50,980 nucleotides of DNA, taken from contig VHZZ01000728.1 in assembly GCA_009801015.1 (NCBI GenBank), positions 64,465 through 115,444 on the forward strand, read 5' to 3'. Shown one piece after another: positions 1-11,065 of the stretch. The position numbers and the translations under genes were made by a program. The notes under the pieces were generated by a model. That model worked only from the letters and a program-made list of their open reading frames with translations. It searched no databases and was not told the origin of the DNA. Position 1 is the first letter of the stretch, and every line of letters starts with the position of its first letter. Source of the stretch: Silene noctiflora. Lineage: Eukaryota; Streptophyta; Magnoliopsida; Caryophyllales; Caryophyllaceae.

Positions 1-103
1 ACAAATTCTTCACTGTTTTCTTCTTCTTCAAGCTTTCTCATCAAAGCTTTAATGGCTTCCTTGTTCTTCCTAATGAAGAACTTCTTGTTTCACAAATACA
101 CAG

Positions 104-3100
104 GAACTCGGGATTAATTGCATAGAGTTGATGCCATGCCATGAGTTCAATGAGCTAGAGAATTACAGCTACAACCCTCATACGAATGATTACAAGTATG
201 GTTCCCTAGTCTCTTTGCTATTGTAAACAATTATTTTCATAATGCGTAAGACAGTGTCAGAACCACGATTTAAAGTTAAATGCGAAAAATTTCAGGAAGA
301 ACTACTTATGTAAAGTAGAAAATGTTGAAATCTAGTAACTAAAAGCTTCAATTTCTTAAATTGTTTAGAGGGTGAGTGCTTCTGCTAGCCCTTTCGTTCT
401 GTCATGTGTAAGATCTATGTCGGACTAACAGACAACGATTAATTACTCCTTCGGAATGACAATATACAGGGTGAACTTTTGGGGATATTCTACACTAAGC
501 TTCTTTTCACCGATGATAAGATACTCGTCATCTGGGAAACTTAATTGTGGCGGTGAAGCCATAAACGAGTTTAAGCTTCTTGTTAGAGAAGCTCATAAAA
601 GAGGTATTGAGGTGATTATACTCCCTCCGTCCCATTCATTTGTTTACTTTATATTCTTTGAGTAGTATTTGAATCAGAGGTAAACAAATGATTGAGACGG
701 TTGAGTACTCTAAGTCTCTAATTATGAGTATACTCTAATCTTATGATATGTACATTGATAGGTGATCATGGATGTGGTTTTTAACCACACTGCAGAAGGA
801 AATGAAAAGGGTCCTATTTTATCTTTTAGAGGCATTGATAATAGAGTTTATTACATGTTTGAACCCAAGGTATTTTTCTCACATTTGTAACTAGTTTATA
901 GCATATGTGTTAAGTATAAAATGGTCGATCGAGTTTCAATCATCAACCTAATCTTTTGATTGAGATGTCTTTTCACATGGTATCGGAGTTGATGTCCCTA
1001 ATACCTTGAGTTCAAAAACGGAACGACAATTAGTTTAATTTAAACTTTTAGTTGAGATGCTGGTTTTCAACGGACCTTCACAAGTTTTTTTGTTTCATTG
1101 TTTTCGTTATACTAGTAGGAATATTGTTCTTCTCTACAATGTTGTAGTTGTACACTTGTACTAATACCAAACTACCAGCAATGTCGATAACTTGATCGTC
1201 TATATAAATTCAGGGAGATTTCTACAACTATTCGGGATGTGGAAATACTTTGAATTGCAATCATCCAATCGTACGCAAATTTATCGTGGACTGCTTAAGG
1301 TCATAACATCTGAATTGGCAAATGATTTATGTGATTTTATGGTGTTTTTTTTTTTTACTAAAATTCTGATTCAACAGATACTGGGTCACGGAAATGCATG
1401 TTGATGGCTTTCGCTTCGACTTGGCTACTATATTAACTCGGATGAGCAGGTTTATCTCTTAGGAAATCATGACTGAAATTGTTATATTTCGTGTCGAATA
1501 ATCATTGCAAATAACCATGTATATTATCGACTTCAATTCAAATTCCATCGGATCAAGTCATTGGTGTCATATTTATCAAAATTGTTGTCGTTTTTAAAGC
1601 GGGTTGATTGCTGCTGGGTCACTTAGACCAGACTTGCAAAGCGATTGAGTTTGAGTTTCTCATTTTCGGGTTTTTCTTTCTGATTCTTATTTGAATCCCT
1701 GATAGAATTACTCGAGTCTTGATTAATTTAAATTGGGGTTATTTCACAAGGTCGATCGTTGGCAGTCATTTAGGTTTCCTAACATATTTTTATTCGGATT
1801 CCCATATGACTTTGTTGTTGATTTTATGTTCAAAGTCTCGGGGACACTGTCGACGACTATGACTACGCAGCAGAAGGCTGCAGTTCGCATCCAACCGGTG
1901 CAATTTTGAGAAGACCACCTCTTATGAAATTGATCACAGAAGATCCTATACTTTGTAGAGTGAAGGTGAAATTTCTATACTAATACGTTTAAAATTCATC
2001 GTAAAATTACACAGAAAATACTTATCTCGTATACATTGTTCTTTGTTAGCTAATTGCTGAACCATGGGACTGTGGTTCAGAAGACAAGCCATTCGGAAAG
2101 TTTGCACAACAATGGGGAATTTGGTCGGAATGGAATGGAAAGGTAACGGGACTCGAGCATTCTTACGATCTTGTTGTCAATATCTAACTGTTGAAAAAGA
2201 ATATCAACTTTAAATACAGTTCTCATTATTTTAGGCATATCGACTTGTCGTACACTCATACATTTAATACTGATTGAAACGAGAACTAATTGAATACCTC
2301 TCTCAGTATCGTGATACAGTGCGTCAATTTATCAAAGGAACTGATGGATCTGCTGAATTTTTTTCCAAGTGCCTCTTCAATAATCCACATCCAAATGAGG
2401 TATTGATTGTTGCTTTTGATGTTGCAAAGTCTACACATTTGCTAATCCAAATGGGTAATTTTCGGTTGTAATGGTTCTCGACAGTGCATCGTTGTTGACC
2501 ATGTTTATTTTGGAAACAGAACAGTAACTGATGCAAGCTTTTATGTCCCTTTGTTCACAGTTTGAGCATGAAGGAAAACGAAAACCTTGGCATAGTATCA
2601 ACTTTGTTTGTGCACATGACGGTTTCACTCTGGCGGACTTAGTGACCTACAATGAAAAACAAAATTTGGCAAATGGCGAAGACAATAACGATGGAGATGA
2701 TCATAACAACAGCTGGAACTGTGATTTGGTATGTCAGCATTTCCTCCGTTTTTCTATTGTTACATTTTTAAGGGGCTGCAGGAGCCGCCGTCTATTAAGG
2801 TGTTTAATGTGTTCTGAAAACACGAGTCCAAATTTTCATTCACTTGTACATTAGATCATGTTATTTATGAAAGATGCTCCACATAAAGCAATATATTTGA
2901 TTGATATGGCAAGTTGGACAAGCTTGGACTATGAGTTGAATTGAAGATGATGCTACGAAGGTGACGAGGAATTCGCGAATTGCCATTGCTTGAAGGCTTG
3001 AATGAAGTCTGTTACTCCTCTATTCAAGCTACTGCACTGCATCGTCATTCTCCCTTTTACATATTTCGAGAAATGTGGTAAAATGGGCCGAATTAAAGGT

Positions 3101-4282
3101 AGTAGGGAATAACTCATGTTTGCAAATTTGTTTGGTAGGAGGCTAAAGGTGATAATAACATATTCGTCAAAAACTTGAGGAAGCGACAAATGCGAAATTT
3201 CTTCCTTTGCCTCATGGTCTCTCAGGTACGATAGGCATTTTTATTCCCTGTCGGTTTTTGATTAAACCTTCATCAAACAGTAGGGTGAAGGTGATGATGG
3301 TAGTATACAGAGTACTATATACGAGTATGAGATGCTTGAGGGATTACGAGCTCTGGTCATGAGTATCACCAAACCACCAAAATACCAACATTTGCCTTGA
3401 CTTTATCGGTTTATGTAGGGTGTTCCGATGATTTACATGGGGGATGAGTATGGCCACACAAAAGAAGGAAACAACAACTCATACTGCCATGATAATGATG
3501 TAAGAACTAAACTTTAGTTCATCACTCCTTGATTTTGAGTAAGTCGTTGAATCTTCGTACTCATAATTAACAAATAACGAAATGCAGATGAACTACTATC
3601 TGTGGAATAAGAAAGATGAGTCTGCTTTGGATTTCTTTAGATTTTGCCGTCTGATGATCAAATTCCGCCGGTGAGTGGCCGACACAATAAGGGAACAGTT
3701 TCAATAAGATGGTTCATTCGAGAATTTGTGCTTTCTGTAATAAACTAACTTTGGATATATGATGCTTCACATTTTACTCTGTCAGCGAATGCGAATCACT
3801 GGGCTTAGATCACTTCCCTACAGAGGAGCAAATTCAATTGCATGGCCATGTACCAGGGAGTCCAGATTATATGTCGCATGGATGCCGTTTCGTGGCGTTT
3901 ACTTTGGTATGTACATCATTAAACCGTATCATCTATCTTTGGTGCGTACCGATAAATCAAAGCATATACCCCATACATTCTGAGATGCTGAAGTTGTCTT
4001 ACCTTTTTGCAGAAAGACAAGTCCAAGGGACAAATATATATAGCATTCAATGCCAATTATATGCCAGTGACTATCACCTTGCCGGATGAAGCTGGTTACA
4101 AATGGGAGCCGCTGGTGGATACCAGCAAGCCTGCGCCTTACGACTTCCTCTCCGACGACCTTCCTGATCGAGAGACAGCAATTAAGCAGCATGATGCTCT
4201 TCTTGATGTTAATACATATCATATGCTTAGTTGGTCATCCATTATTCTCTTATTAAAGCCCATTGCCTCAAGTTCTGCATAA
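104..4282 (+). CDS. ISA3: Isoamylase 3-like starch debranching enzyme, 3' part (5' end outside window)
   Basis: Isoamylases (GH13) hydrolyse alpha-1,6 branches; the ISA3 type acts in plastid starch breakdown. I read 14 exons: 104-195, 470-611, 762-869, 1214-1299, 1378-1449, 1836-1965, 2050-2142, 2307-2399, 2561-2728, 3139-3225, 3419-3499, 3588-3670, 3786-3906 and 4013-4282. All have GT/AG borders and compatible phases, giving 541 residues to a TAA stop. Family motifs occur in order: [15 protein letters not shown], the nucleophile Asp in [10 protein letters not shown], the acid/base Glu in LIAEPWD, the third Asp in [15 protein letters not shown], then MGDEYGHT and the C-terminal beta domain. 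The catalytic triad is therefore present. Two stretches are oddly diverged. The exon at 1836-1965 keeps only PPL and DPIL of its usual motif, and after AEPWDCG the usual GLYQVG-type loop is replaced by [12 protein letters not shown]. The exon at 3139 could use another acceptor, and 2561 could be 2567. The isoamylase call is firm; ISA3 over other isoforms is likely. Confidence 0.88.
621..705. mobile_element. Stowaway-like MITE in an ISA3 intron
   Basis: An 85-bp element begins CTCCCTCCGTCCCATTC and ends with its imperfect inverted copy (GAGACGGTTGAG). It is flanked by TA on both sides (619-620 and 706-707), the Stowaway/Mariner target site. It lies in the intron after the exon ending at 611, nine bases past the GT donor. 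Confidence 0.8.
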
Positions 4283-4998
4283 TATTGATGTTGGTGCAGT
4301 ACACGAATAACTGACGACCCTACATGACTGAGTTGAGATTCTCTTCATTTCTTCGTAGAAAACTTACGAGTCATCTTTTCAAATTGTTTTTCCATATTTA
4401 ATGGTGAATGTGATTTCCGAGTTTCTGTTTTACTAAACTTACAGAGTTTAGTTCGAATATCGTATAGAATACTAATTTAGCTGAAAAATCAAAGAAAAGA
4501 GATACCGGCTGGGTTAGATATACAAACATTAGAGAGTTTAGTTCGAATAACATATATAGAGTATGCATTTGATGAAAAATCAAAGATAAGAAATACCGAT
4601 TGAGCTCGAATAACTTATAAATTTTCTATCTAGGCTTGCATTTGATAATAGTGCGCTATTACAGTATTACATACAACGTACAGATTACATGGAAAGAGAC
4701 CTCAATAATCTCCTCGTTTCGTGAGTATGTTTGTTGAGACTGCCCATTTAACAAATGCTACTTTGAATCTATGGAACACTCCGGTATTGTTAATCTGCAA
4801 TCTGCATCACAATGCTATTCACCATTTTCTCGAGTACATATTCACATGCACCTTTCGTTGTCCAAAGAATAAAAAGAGCGATAAGGTTTCATTCGATACA
4901 AGTCTGCTGACAGAAGTAACACACAAACTTATTAGAAACCAATCTATCACTCGTAATACGACCGGTGTGACATGATATCCCATTCCATATTTGAGAGG
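4283..4998. other. ISA3 3' flank with diverged tandem copies
   Basis: No gene is seen. 4443-4512 and 4533-4604 are two copies of about 70 bp starting AGAGTTTAGTTCGAATA and sharing GAAAAATCAAAGA; a third, more decayed copy follows to about 4648. The spacing is about 90 bp. Short open frames here look random. Confidence 0.5.
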
Positions 4999-5103
4999 AC
5001 GGCTCTCAACGTTTCAGGACACGGCTCTCAACGTTGAGGACGGTCTTTCGACTTAAACCAATTTCAGTCAAAAAAACTTATCTTATACACGGCTCTCAAC
5101 GTT
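4999..5103. repeat. Three copies of a 15-bp repeat
   Basis: ACGGCTCTCAACGTT occurs exactly at 4999-5013, 5021-5035 and 5089-5103. The first two are 22 bp apart, the third 68 bp further on. They lie about 0.65 kb upstream of the CNL start codon. Function is unknown. Confidence 0.75.
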
Positions 5104-5565
5104 TAGATCAGGACACGTCAACTAGTTTTTACGATCGAGTCAGTTTTGGACAAGTATTTATTTCATCTCCATTTAATATAGAGCATTTAAAATTCAGATT
5201 TCAGGAACAATGAGGAATACAATGTAATCAACGTCATTGAGATCGATAATAAAACTGAATAATTTGTATAATAGTCAGAGTGTGTTTGTACTTAAAATCA
5301 TATCATTATTCATTGCTGAGATATTTTACGATACTCTTGTCGCATCTTTGCATTATATATTCATATGTATATGTTTGAATATTACGCGGCACTTTCGGAA
5401 AGATGCTCGTCGCATAAGGTGCATCAATACTAATCATTTTCGTTTAACACCCTGTAATCTATGTGTGAATCAGTGTGAACCTAATCTTATGTGATATATT
5501 ATTCGATTTAATTTATAATATAATGATTTGTTCTCATTTATATAACATTATCGAAAGACCGTCCT
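5037..5565. mobile_element. Possible non-autonomous DNA element with 15-bp inverted ends
   Basis: AGGACGGTCTTTCGA (5037-5051) is repeated as its perfect reverse complement at 5551-5565. The bases just outside, ACGTTG and ATGTTG, match 5/6 and could be a weak target-site duplication. The 529-bp interior encodes nothing recognisable and lies directly upstream of the CNL gene. Class is unassigned. Confidence 0.45.
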
Positions 5566-5725
5566 ATGTTGTGGGCGGAATACACAAACTTACAATACAT
5601 ACCTTCATCAAGTCATAACAGATTAACAGAAAGGGGACTTGTTCGAATTAATCTCGTACTCTTCCTTAAAGCTTTACTTATACAACTCATAATCTTTTAT
5701 ATTTCGCTCGAAAATTTACAAAAAA

Positions 5726-8551
5726 ATGGTAGTTGATGTTGGGACATTGCTCACAATTGCTCAACATTTATACAATGTATTACAATCTTCGCAATTAAGA
5801 GGGATTAGAGAGTACAAGTTCGAGATTGAAAAACTAATCGACACGATTAGTACAATCAAAAACGTGCTTCTTGATGCAGACCGTAGTAGATATCTCACCA
5901 ACGAGCAACAAGGCTGGATCGACAACCTCAAGGATGCTCTTTACGATGCTGACGATTTGCTAGACGAGTTTGCCACTTTTGTCGAGGGTAACAAGGATGT
6001 TACATGGTTCAAAAAGGTTGGTGACTTCGTTTCACTTAAAAATTTGTTTGTTGCAAATAAAATGCGTAACGAGATTAATGAGATTAGAGATAAGTTGGAT
6101 GAAACAACAAGTAATCATATAAAATACGGGTCGGGTATGACTACTGAGTTGCCAAGAGTAAGAAAGAAAAGTTATGAAACCGGGTCTCACGGTTATGCAT
6201 CCGAGGTTATAGGAAGGGACGATAGTGTTAACGAAGTTGTCGACATGTTGCGACTATTTAATATCAAGGAAGTTAATTTCCTAACGATAGTAGGACCCGG
6301 AGGGGTGGGAAAAACCACGCTTGCACAACTTGTGTATAGAAATGAATCGATTAGAGAGAAGTTTGTTATAAGAATGTGGGTTAGTGTCTCTGATCATCGA
6401 GATAATGAACCGTTTGAATTGGAGGTAATATTTTGTAAGATGCTAGAATCGATCACTAAAAAACCCGCTAAAGGTATTGGAATAGATCATCTACAAGGAG
6501 AACTCGAAAGGGAGCTTGGAGGGAAGACGTTTTTGCTTGTTTTAGATGATGTATGGACAGAGGATTACCATAAATGGGATGAGTTACGGAATTTCTTGAG
6601 TATAGGTGGACATGGAAGTGCTGTTTTGGTGACATCACGCTCGAAAATGGCTAAAAGAGTAAAAGGGAATATTAACTATGAATTAGAGGTTTTGTCCCCT
6701 GAAAATTCATGGATCTTGTTTAAGAAGATAGCCTTAAGTGAGGAACAAAACGAGGAATTCGCTGAGATTGGCAAGAGGATTGTCGGGAAATGTTACGACA
6801 ATCCTCTTGCTATAACCGTGGTTGCACGAATGCTCCATAGTAAAGAAAAAGAAGAGTGGGAATCCTTTGAGAACATCGAATTAGCTAGAATTAATGAAGG
6901 TGAGGAAATCGGAAACAAGATTTTTTCTATATTGAAGCTTAGTTATTATAATCTTGAACCCGCGTTAAAGAGTTGTTTTAGCTATTGTGCATTGTTTCCG
7001 AAGGAAATTCATTTAGGGAAAGATATGTTGATTAGTCTTTGGATTGCACAAGGATATATCGTACCATTTCATAGAGGTCAAAGCATTGAAAATGCGGCTG
7101 AAGAGCATTTTTCGATTTTGTTACAAAGATGTTTTTTTCAAGATGTAAACATAGATGAATATGGTGTCGTTCTCTCATGTAAAATCCACAACTTAATGCA
7201 CGAAGTTGCTAAAGAAGTTGCGAGAGAGGAAATTTGTCCGGGCTCTTCAACGAGCACAATTGGACACAATTACCGTCATCTTTATGACGATCAGAGCACA
7301 TATACCGGAGGTTCTTTCCCAAAGAGTCGAATTCGATCTTATTTTCAAACTATTTGGGCCTTATCATTTCCAGTAGATACCCTTCTAGCTAATTGGGTGT
7401 ATCTAAGGGCATTAGACTTACATGGTACAGGAATCAGGAGTTTACCAGCCTCCATTTCCGGGCTGTTACACTTACGGTATCTTGATCTCTCATGGAATGG
7501 GTTTATGGAAGCACTTCCGAACTCAATTACCAAGATCCATAATTTACAATTCTTGAACTTAGATGGCTGCTATAAGTTAAAAGAGTTGCCTATCGACATG
7601 AGAATGCTTGTAAAACTACGGTACTTGAACTTAAATGATTGCAACAAATTGACTTACATGCCTACGGGTATGGACCAGTTGATTGAACTCCGTGTTCTCA
7701 CAACATATATCGTGTCACCCGATGATCCAAGTAAGAAATTATGTGTCGGGAAAATGGAGGATCTTAATCACCTCGTAAACTTGAAAGGTAAAATTGATAT
7801 CTTGATATATGGTATGAAGATCAACGAAGAAGCGAAGGAAGAAGGGTACCTTAGAACCTTGGGATATCTAAAGGAAGTGTCCATTCATTTTCTCGAAAAT
7901 TCTTCAACTACAAGTGATTGTGAACGTGCTAGCAACGATGAAATGTTTTTAGCGAAGTTGCAGCCGAATCCTAATCTCAAGGGGTTTCGATTGCTGGGGT
8001 ACAAGGGTAAGACAATTCCTAGTCGGAGAATTGTTGAGGGTCACAATTTTTGCGAACCAATTTCGCCAAATCTTGTCAAAATTGAGCTCGTTTCTTGTAA
8101 GAATTTGGAAAATATTCCATCAGTGAGGAAGCTGCCACATCTAAAGTTAATGAGACTTGATAATCTATGGAATTTGGAGTACATGGAAAATACAAGTCCA
8201 GGTTACGAATCAAAAGAGGTCAAGTCGATGTTCTTCCCTTCCCTCGAGATCTTAGAGATCACTGGCTTGCCCAAGTTGAAAGGATGGTGGAGAGGTGAGG
8301 ACACAAGTGATGATAAATGTAAGAGCGAAACATTTTTTCCCGGTCTTTGTAAGCTGGTAATTGAGGGATGCTACGGATTAACGTCGTTTCCCCCTTGCCA
8401 AAGCTTGGATACACTTCATTTGACAAGGTCCAACTCTAGGCTCCGGATAAGGGTTGTCAAGGATGTCGTAATAAGGGACTTGAAAATTGACAATGAGTGT
8501 TATCGGGAATCACTTCCGATAGGATCCGGCCTCATTGGTGAAGACTTATGA
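5726..8551 (+). CDS. CC-NBS-LRR disease-resistance protein (RGA-like CNL), C-terminus short
   Basis: This single exon encodes 941 residues of an intracellular immune receptor. An Rx-type N-terminal coiled coil holds an EDVID-like stretch (DALYDADDLLDEF, about 70-82). The NB-ARC domain shows the P-loop GPGGVGKTT (190-198), kinase 2 FLLVLDDVW (269-277), RNBS-B GSAVLVTSRS, a degenerate GLPL box (CYDNPLAI) and RNBS-D CFSYCALFPKE. The MHD motif is altered to IHN (487-489). Leucine-rich repeats run from about residue 555, clear at first and irregular later. The protein stops at GEDL just after a motif that in RGA-type proteins is normally followed by more repeats, so the C-terminus looks truncated (inference). 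The start ATG follows an A-rich AAAAAA context with in-frame Met-Val-Val. There are no introns and no in-frame stops, so it may be expressed. Confidence 0.93.
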   Translation: MVVDVGTLLTIAQHLYNVLQSSQLRGIREYKFEIEKLIDTISTIKNVLLDADRSRYLTNEQQGWIDNLKDALYDADDLLDEFATFVEGNKDVTWFKKVGDFVSLKNLFVANKMRNEINEIRDKLDETTSNHIKYGSGMTTELPRVRKKSYETGSHGYASEVIGRDDSVNEVVDMLRLFNIKEVNFLTIVGPGGVGKTTLAQLVYRNESIREKFVIRMWVSVSDHRDNEPFELEVIFCKMLESITKKPAKGIGIDHLQGELERELGGKTFLLVLDDVWTEDYHKWDELRNFLSIGGHGSAVLVTSRSKMAKRVKGNINYELEVLSPENSWILFKKIALSEEQNEEFAEIGKRIVGKCYDNPLAITVVARMLHSKEKEEWESFENIELARINEGEEIGNKIFSILKLSYYNLEPALKSCFSYCALFPKEIHLGKDMLISLWIAQGYIVPFHRGQSIENAAEEHFSILLQRCFFQDVNIDEYGVVLSCKIHNLMHEVAKEVAREEICPGSSTSTIGHNYRHLYDDQSTYTGGSFPKSRIRSYFQTIWALSFPVDTLLANWVYLRALDLHGTGIRSLPASISGLLHLRYLDLSWNGFMEALPNSITKIHNLQFLNLDGCYKLKELPIDMRMLVKLRYLNLNDCNKLTYMPTGMDQLIELRVLTTYIVSPDDPSKKLCVGKMEDLNHLVNLKGKIDILIYGMKINEEAKEEGYLRTLGYLKEVSIHFLENSSTTSDCERASNDEMFLAKLQPNPNLKGFRLLGYKGKTIPSRRIVEGHNFCEPISPNLVKIELVSCKNLENIPSVRKLPHLKLMRLDNLWNLEYMENTSPGYESKEVKSMFFPSLEILEITGLPKLKGWWRGEDTSDDKCKSETFFPGLCKLVIEGCYGLTSFPPCQSLDTLHLTRSNSRLRIRVVKDVVIRDLKIDNECYRESLPIGSGLIGEDL

Positions 8552-8907
8552 GCTTAAAGCCTAAGATGGGCAAGTTAGGTCACATTTTGACAGGTCTACA
8601 CTAGACGTTATATCTGTGTCTTCGCGAAGCTCCAAACAAACCTTATGTGACGAACTGACGATGACAAAAACAGAGGAATTCCATTTAAATATGGAGCTGT
8701 GAATAGATGCCAACTTTATCTCTCAATAACATAGAATTATGTAAGCTAAATTGATAAGCAGTTAACAATAGTTTTATTAGATTCTAATCCCGTATTAGTG
8801 TGAGTCGTATTAATCACAATATACATAGTGCGTACAAATACAAGTTTTCAAATATACAACGGGAATCATGGAATTTCCATATGAAATTAGGAAAGAATAT
8901 ATTTACA
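8552..8907. other. CNL 3' flank
   Basis: AT-rich sequence after the CNL stop codon. No open frame or repeat could be supported here; it probably includes the 3' UTR. Confidence 0.4.
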
Positions 8908-9488
8908 TCCCCTATCTACTAAAAGAATAGAAAAATCTCATAATTTTTCTCTACAAAAAGCATCTTTTTAAATAATGTAACTAATAACATTTAAGTACAT
9001 AAACTAAATAAAGAAACTAATAATTTATTTCATTAAATTATTATCTTTTCATTAAAATTAATCTGTTCATCAAATTATATTATTTTCACAAAATCTCTAA
9101 ACTATAAACTTTTAATTAAAATATAAATAAATTTTTTATAAAACTATAAATTACTAAATTTTATTGATGCTATCATTTGAGAATAACGCGACTCATATTA
9201 CATATAAAACAAAACTGTAAACCGTATTTATATTTTTCGTGACAAAAAACTGAGAGAATTTATAAATTGGAACTATTAGCTTTGTGGTAAAAAAATATTT
9301 TCTAAAAAAAATACATTTCAACCCGCTACTTACTTCTCTTTAATTAATTTTCAGTTCCAACTTTTTATTTCTCAAATCAAAATGTAATGATGAGAAAAAA
9401 ATGAACAATTAATTAGACACCACTATTATATAAATAATTTATTAAAAATAAAAAACTTTATATGTCGTGTATTTATTTGCACGGGATC
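8908..9488 (+). mobile_element. Decayed small Helitron, 3' end lost
   Basis: The element begins TCCCCTATCTACTAAAAG after an A, like the 5' ends of the Helitrons at 16719 (minus strand) and 46284. The 3' side keeps a CGTGTATTTATTTGCACG hairpin-like stretch and GGGATCT, then stops where the relatives continue to CTAG. The interior is A/T-rich and non-coding. Confidence 0.55.
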
Positions 9489-9742
9489 TGTCAAAGCGGG
9501 ACGAGAACCGACGCACACGCTAGGCCAAAAATATATATCCAACTCAATATGTTTACTATGTTGATGCTGGACCGGATTAGTGATAAATAGTTAAATACAC
9601 AACAGGGATACTCCCCCTACTCTAGATTTGTTACTTCTCGGCTTGGGCTGAATTCAAATAGGAGCATCGGTTAAGCCCAATATTAAGACAAAACGGTAAT
9701 TGGGCCTAATAAAAGAGAAGAAAAAGTAAAGCTTAACGGAAA

Positions 9743-10215
9743 TAGGAGTGAGCATGGGTCCAAAACGGATCGGATCGAATCGAACTGGGCCGAAGACCGA
9801 CAAAATAATCTTTGTGGACCAAGTCCGGACCTAAAAAATTCGATCTTGGACCAGACTGAACTTGTAATTTTCGGTTCGTCCGGTCTTGGACCTAACTGGA
9901 CCGAAATTTATAATTTTTTTCTTTTAAGTATTTGATAATTAAAATTTAATTTTATTTAGTTAAATAAACTAATTTATTGAAGTATCTTTAGCATAAATAA
10001 CCACCAATATTACTTTATAAAATTGCGAAAATTAGTGGCAAAACACCTAAATTTCGATCCAGGCCAAAATTAAACGGTCTTGGACCAGACTAGACCAAAA
10101 ACCGAAATTTTAAAAAGTGTGGACCGAGAACCGGACCTAAATTAATCCAGTCTAGACCAAATAGTCCAGTCCGGTCTATTTTTTCGGTCCGGACCTGAAC
10201 TTCGTTCCAAGAACA
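9743..10215. mobile_element. GGACC-rich hAT-like repeat, right end unclear
   Basis: Begins TAGGAGTGAGCATGGGTCC, a common start for plant hAT-like elements. It is filled with degenerate units related to CGGACCTGGACC in both orientations. No matching right terminus or target-site duplication was found, so the end is approximate. Confidence 0.45.
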
Positions 10216-11065
10216 CGAGATGTCCAAAAACAATACTAATTCTCCTATGCTATTATTTGTATGATGTTTTTTCTAAGTGTGATACTATCCACCTATTGTA
10301 TGGCAATTATTGATATTATATGTATTACTTTGCTTAAAGCATACATTTTCATCTTAATATTAAAATGGATCAAATAAGATAAACGGGATAAAAGCGGATT
10401 AATTAAGAGAATAGTAAAAAATTAACATTATTAAACGCGTCTATGTTTTAAAACAAGCAAAGATACAAATTTTAAGAAAGATCAACTCTTAAATTAGATC
10501 TCCTAATGAAAACAAATTCTTATTTAAGATAGGTATTATCCGTCTTAAGTTTAAGGCGATTTTAAAAACGACTTACTCCTTAGGAAAATGAACTGGGTAA
10601 TTGGCATTTTTTTTCTTTTTTTTTTGAAAGGAGGTACACGGCACTTTAGGCAGTAAATAATGGGGTAATATAATTACCGTACGCTGTGTGTCATTGCCTT
10701 TTCACAATAATAAGATGGACATGAAAGTATCTGGACCATGCATGCAGAGTTTTGGTGCACAGTATTCAACGCAAAGGCATGTTTGTTTACTACTTTTCTA
10801 AGCATTTATCCATTAAAAGCTAACCTTTTTCTTCTTTTTACCTCTCTCTAAATCTTACAGAGGTTAGATTTGGTATTAACATTGCATGGACATGCTATTC
10901 TTACTAGCATGCTTGCTTCTTTAAGTTATGTCTTGGCAACAATGAAAACTTTTGAAGTAGGAATCTCTTGGGTATCTAGACCAGACCTCAGCTTTTTCTT
11001 TCTATAGATTCTTGTGCAAATAATTTACATTCTCATCACCTTTTAAATTTTTTGATATGAATTAA
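10216..11065. other. Intergenic, nothing supported
   Basis: AT-rich sequence with short T runs. No gene, RNA or bounded element could be identified. Confidence 0.4.

Noticed and set aside
1-103. Minus-strand open stretch reading as an acidic peptide (KALMRKLEEEENSEEF)
   Set aside because: Only about 90 bp, closed by a stop at one side and the window edge at the other. The position fits an intron of the isoamylase gene.
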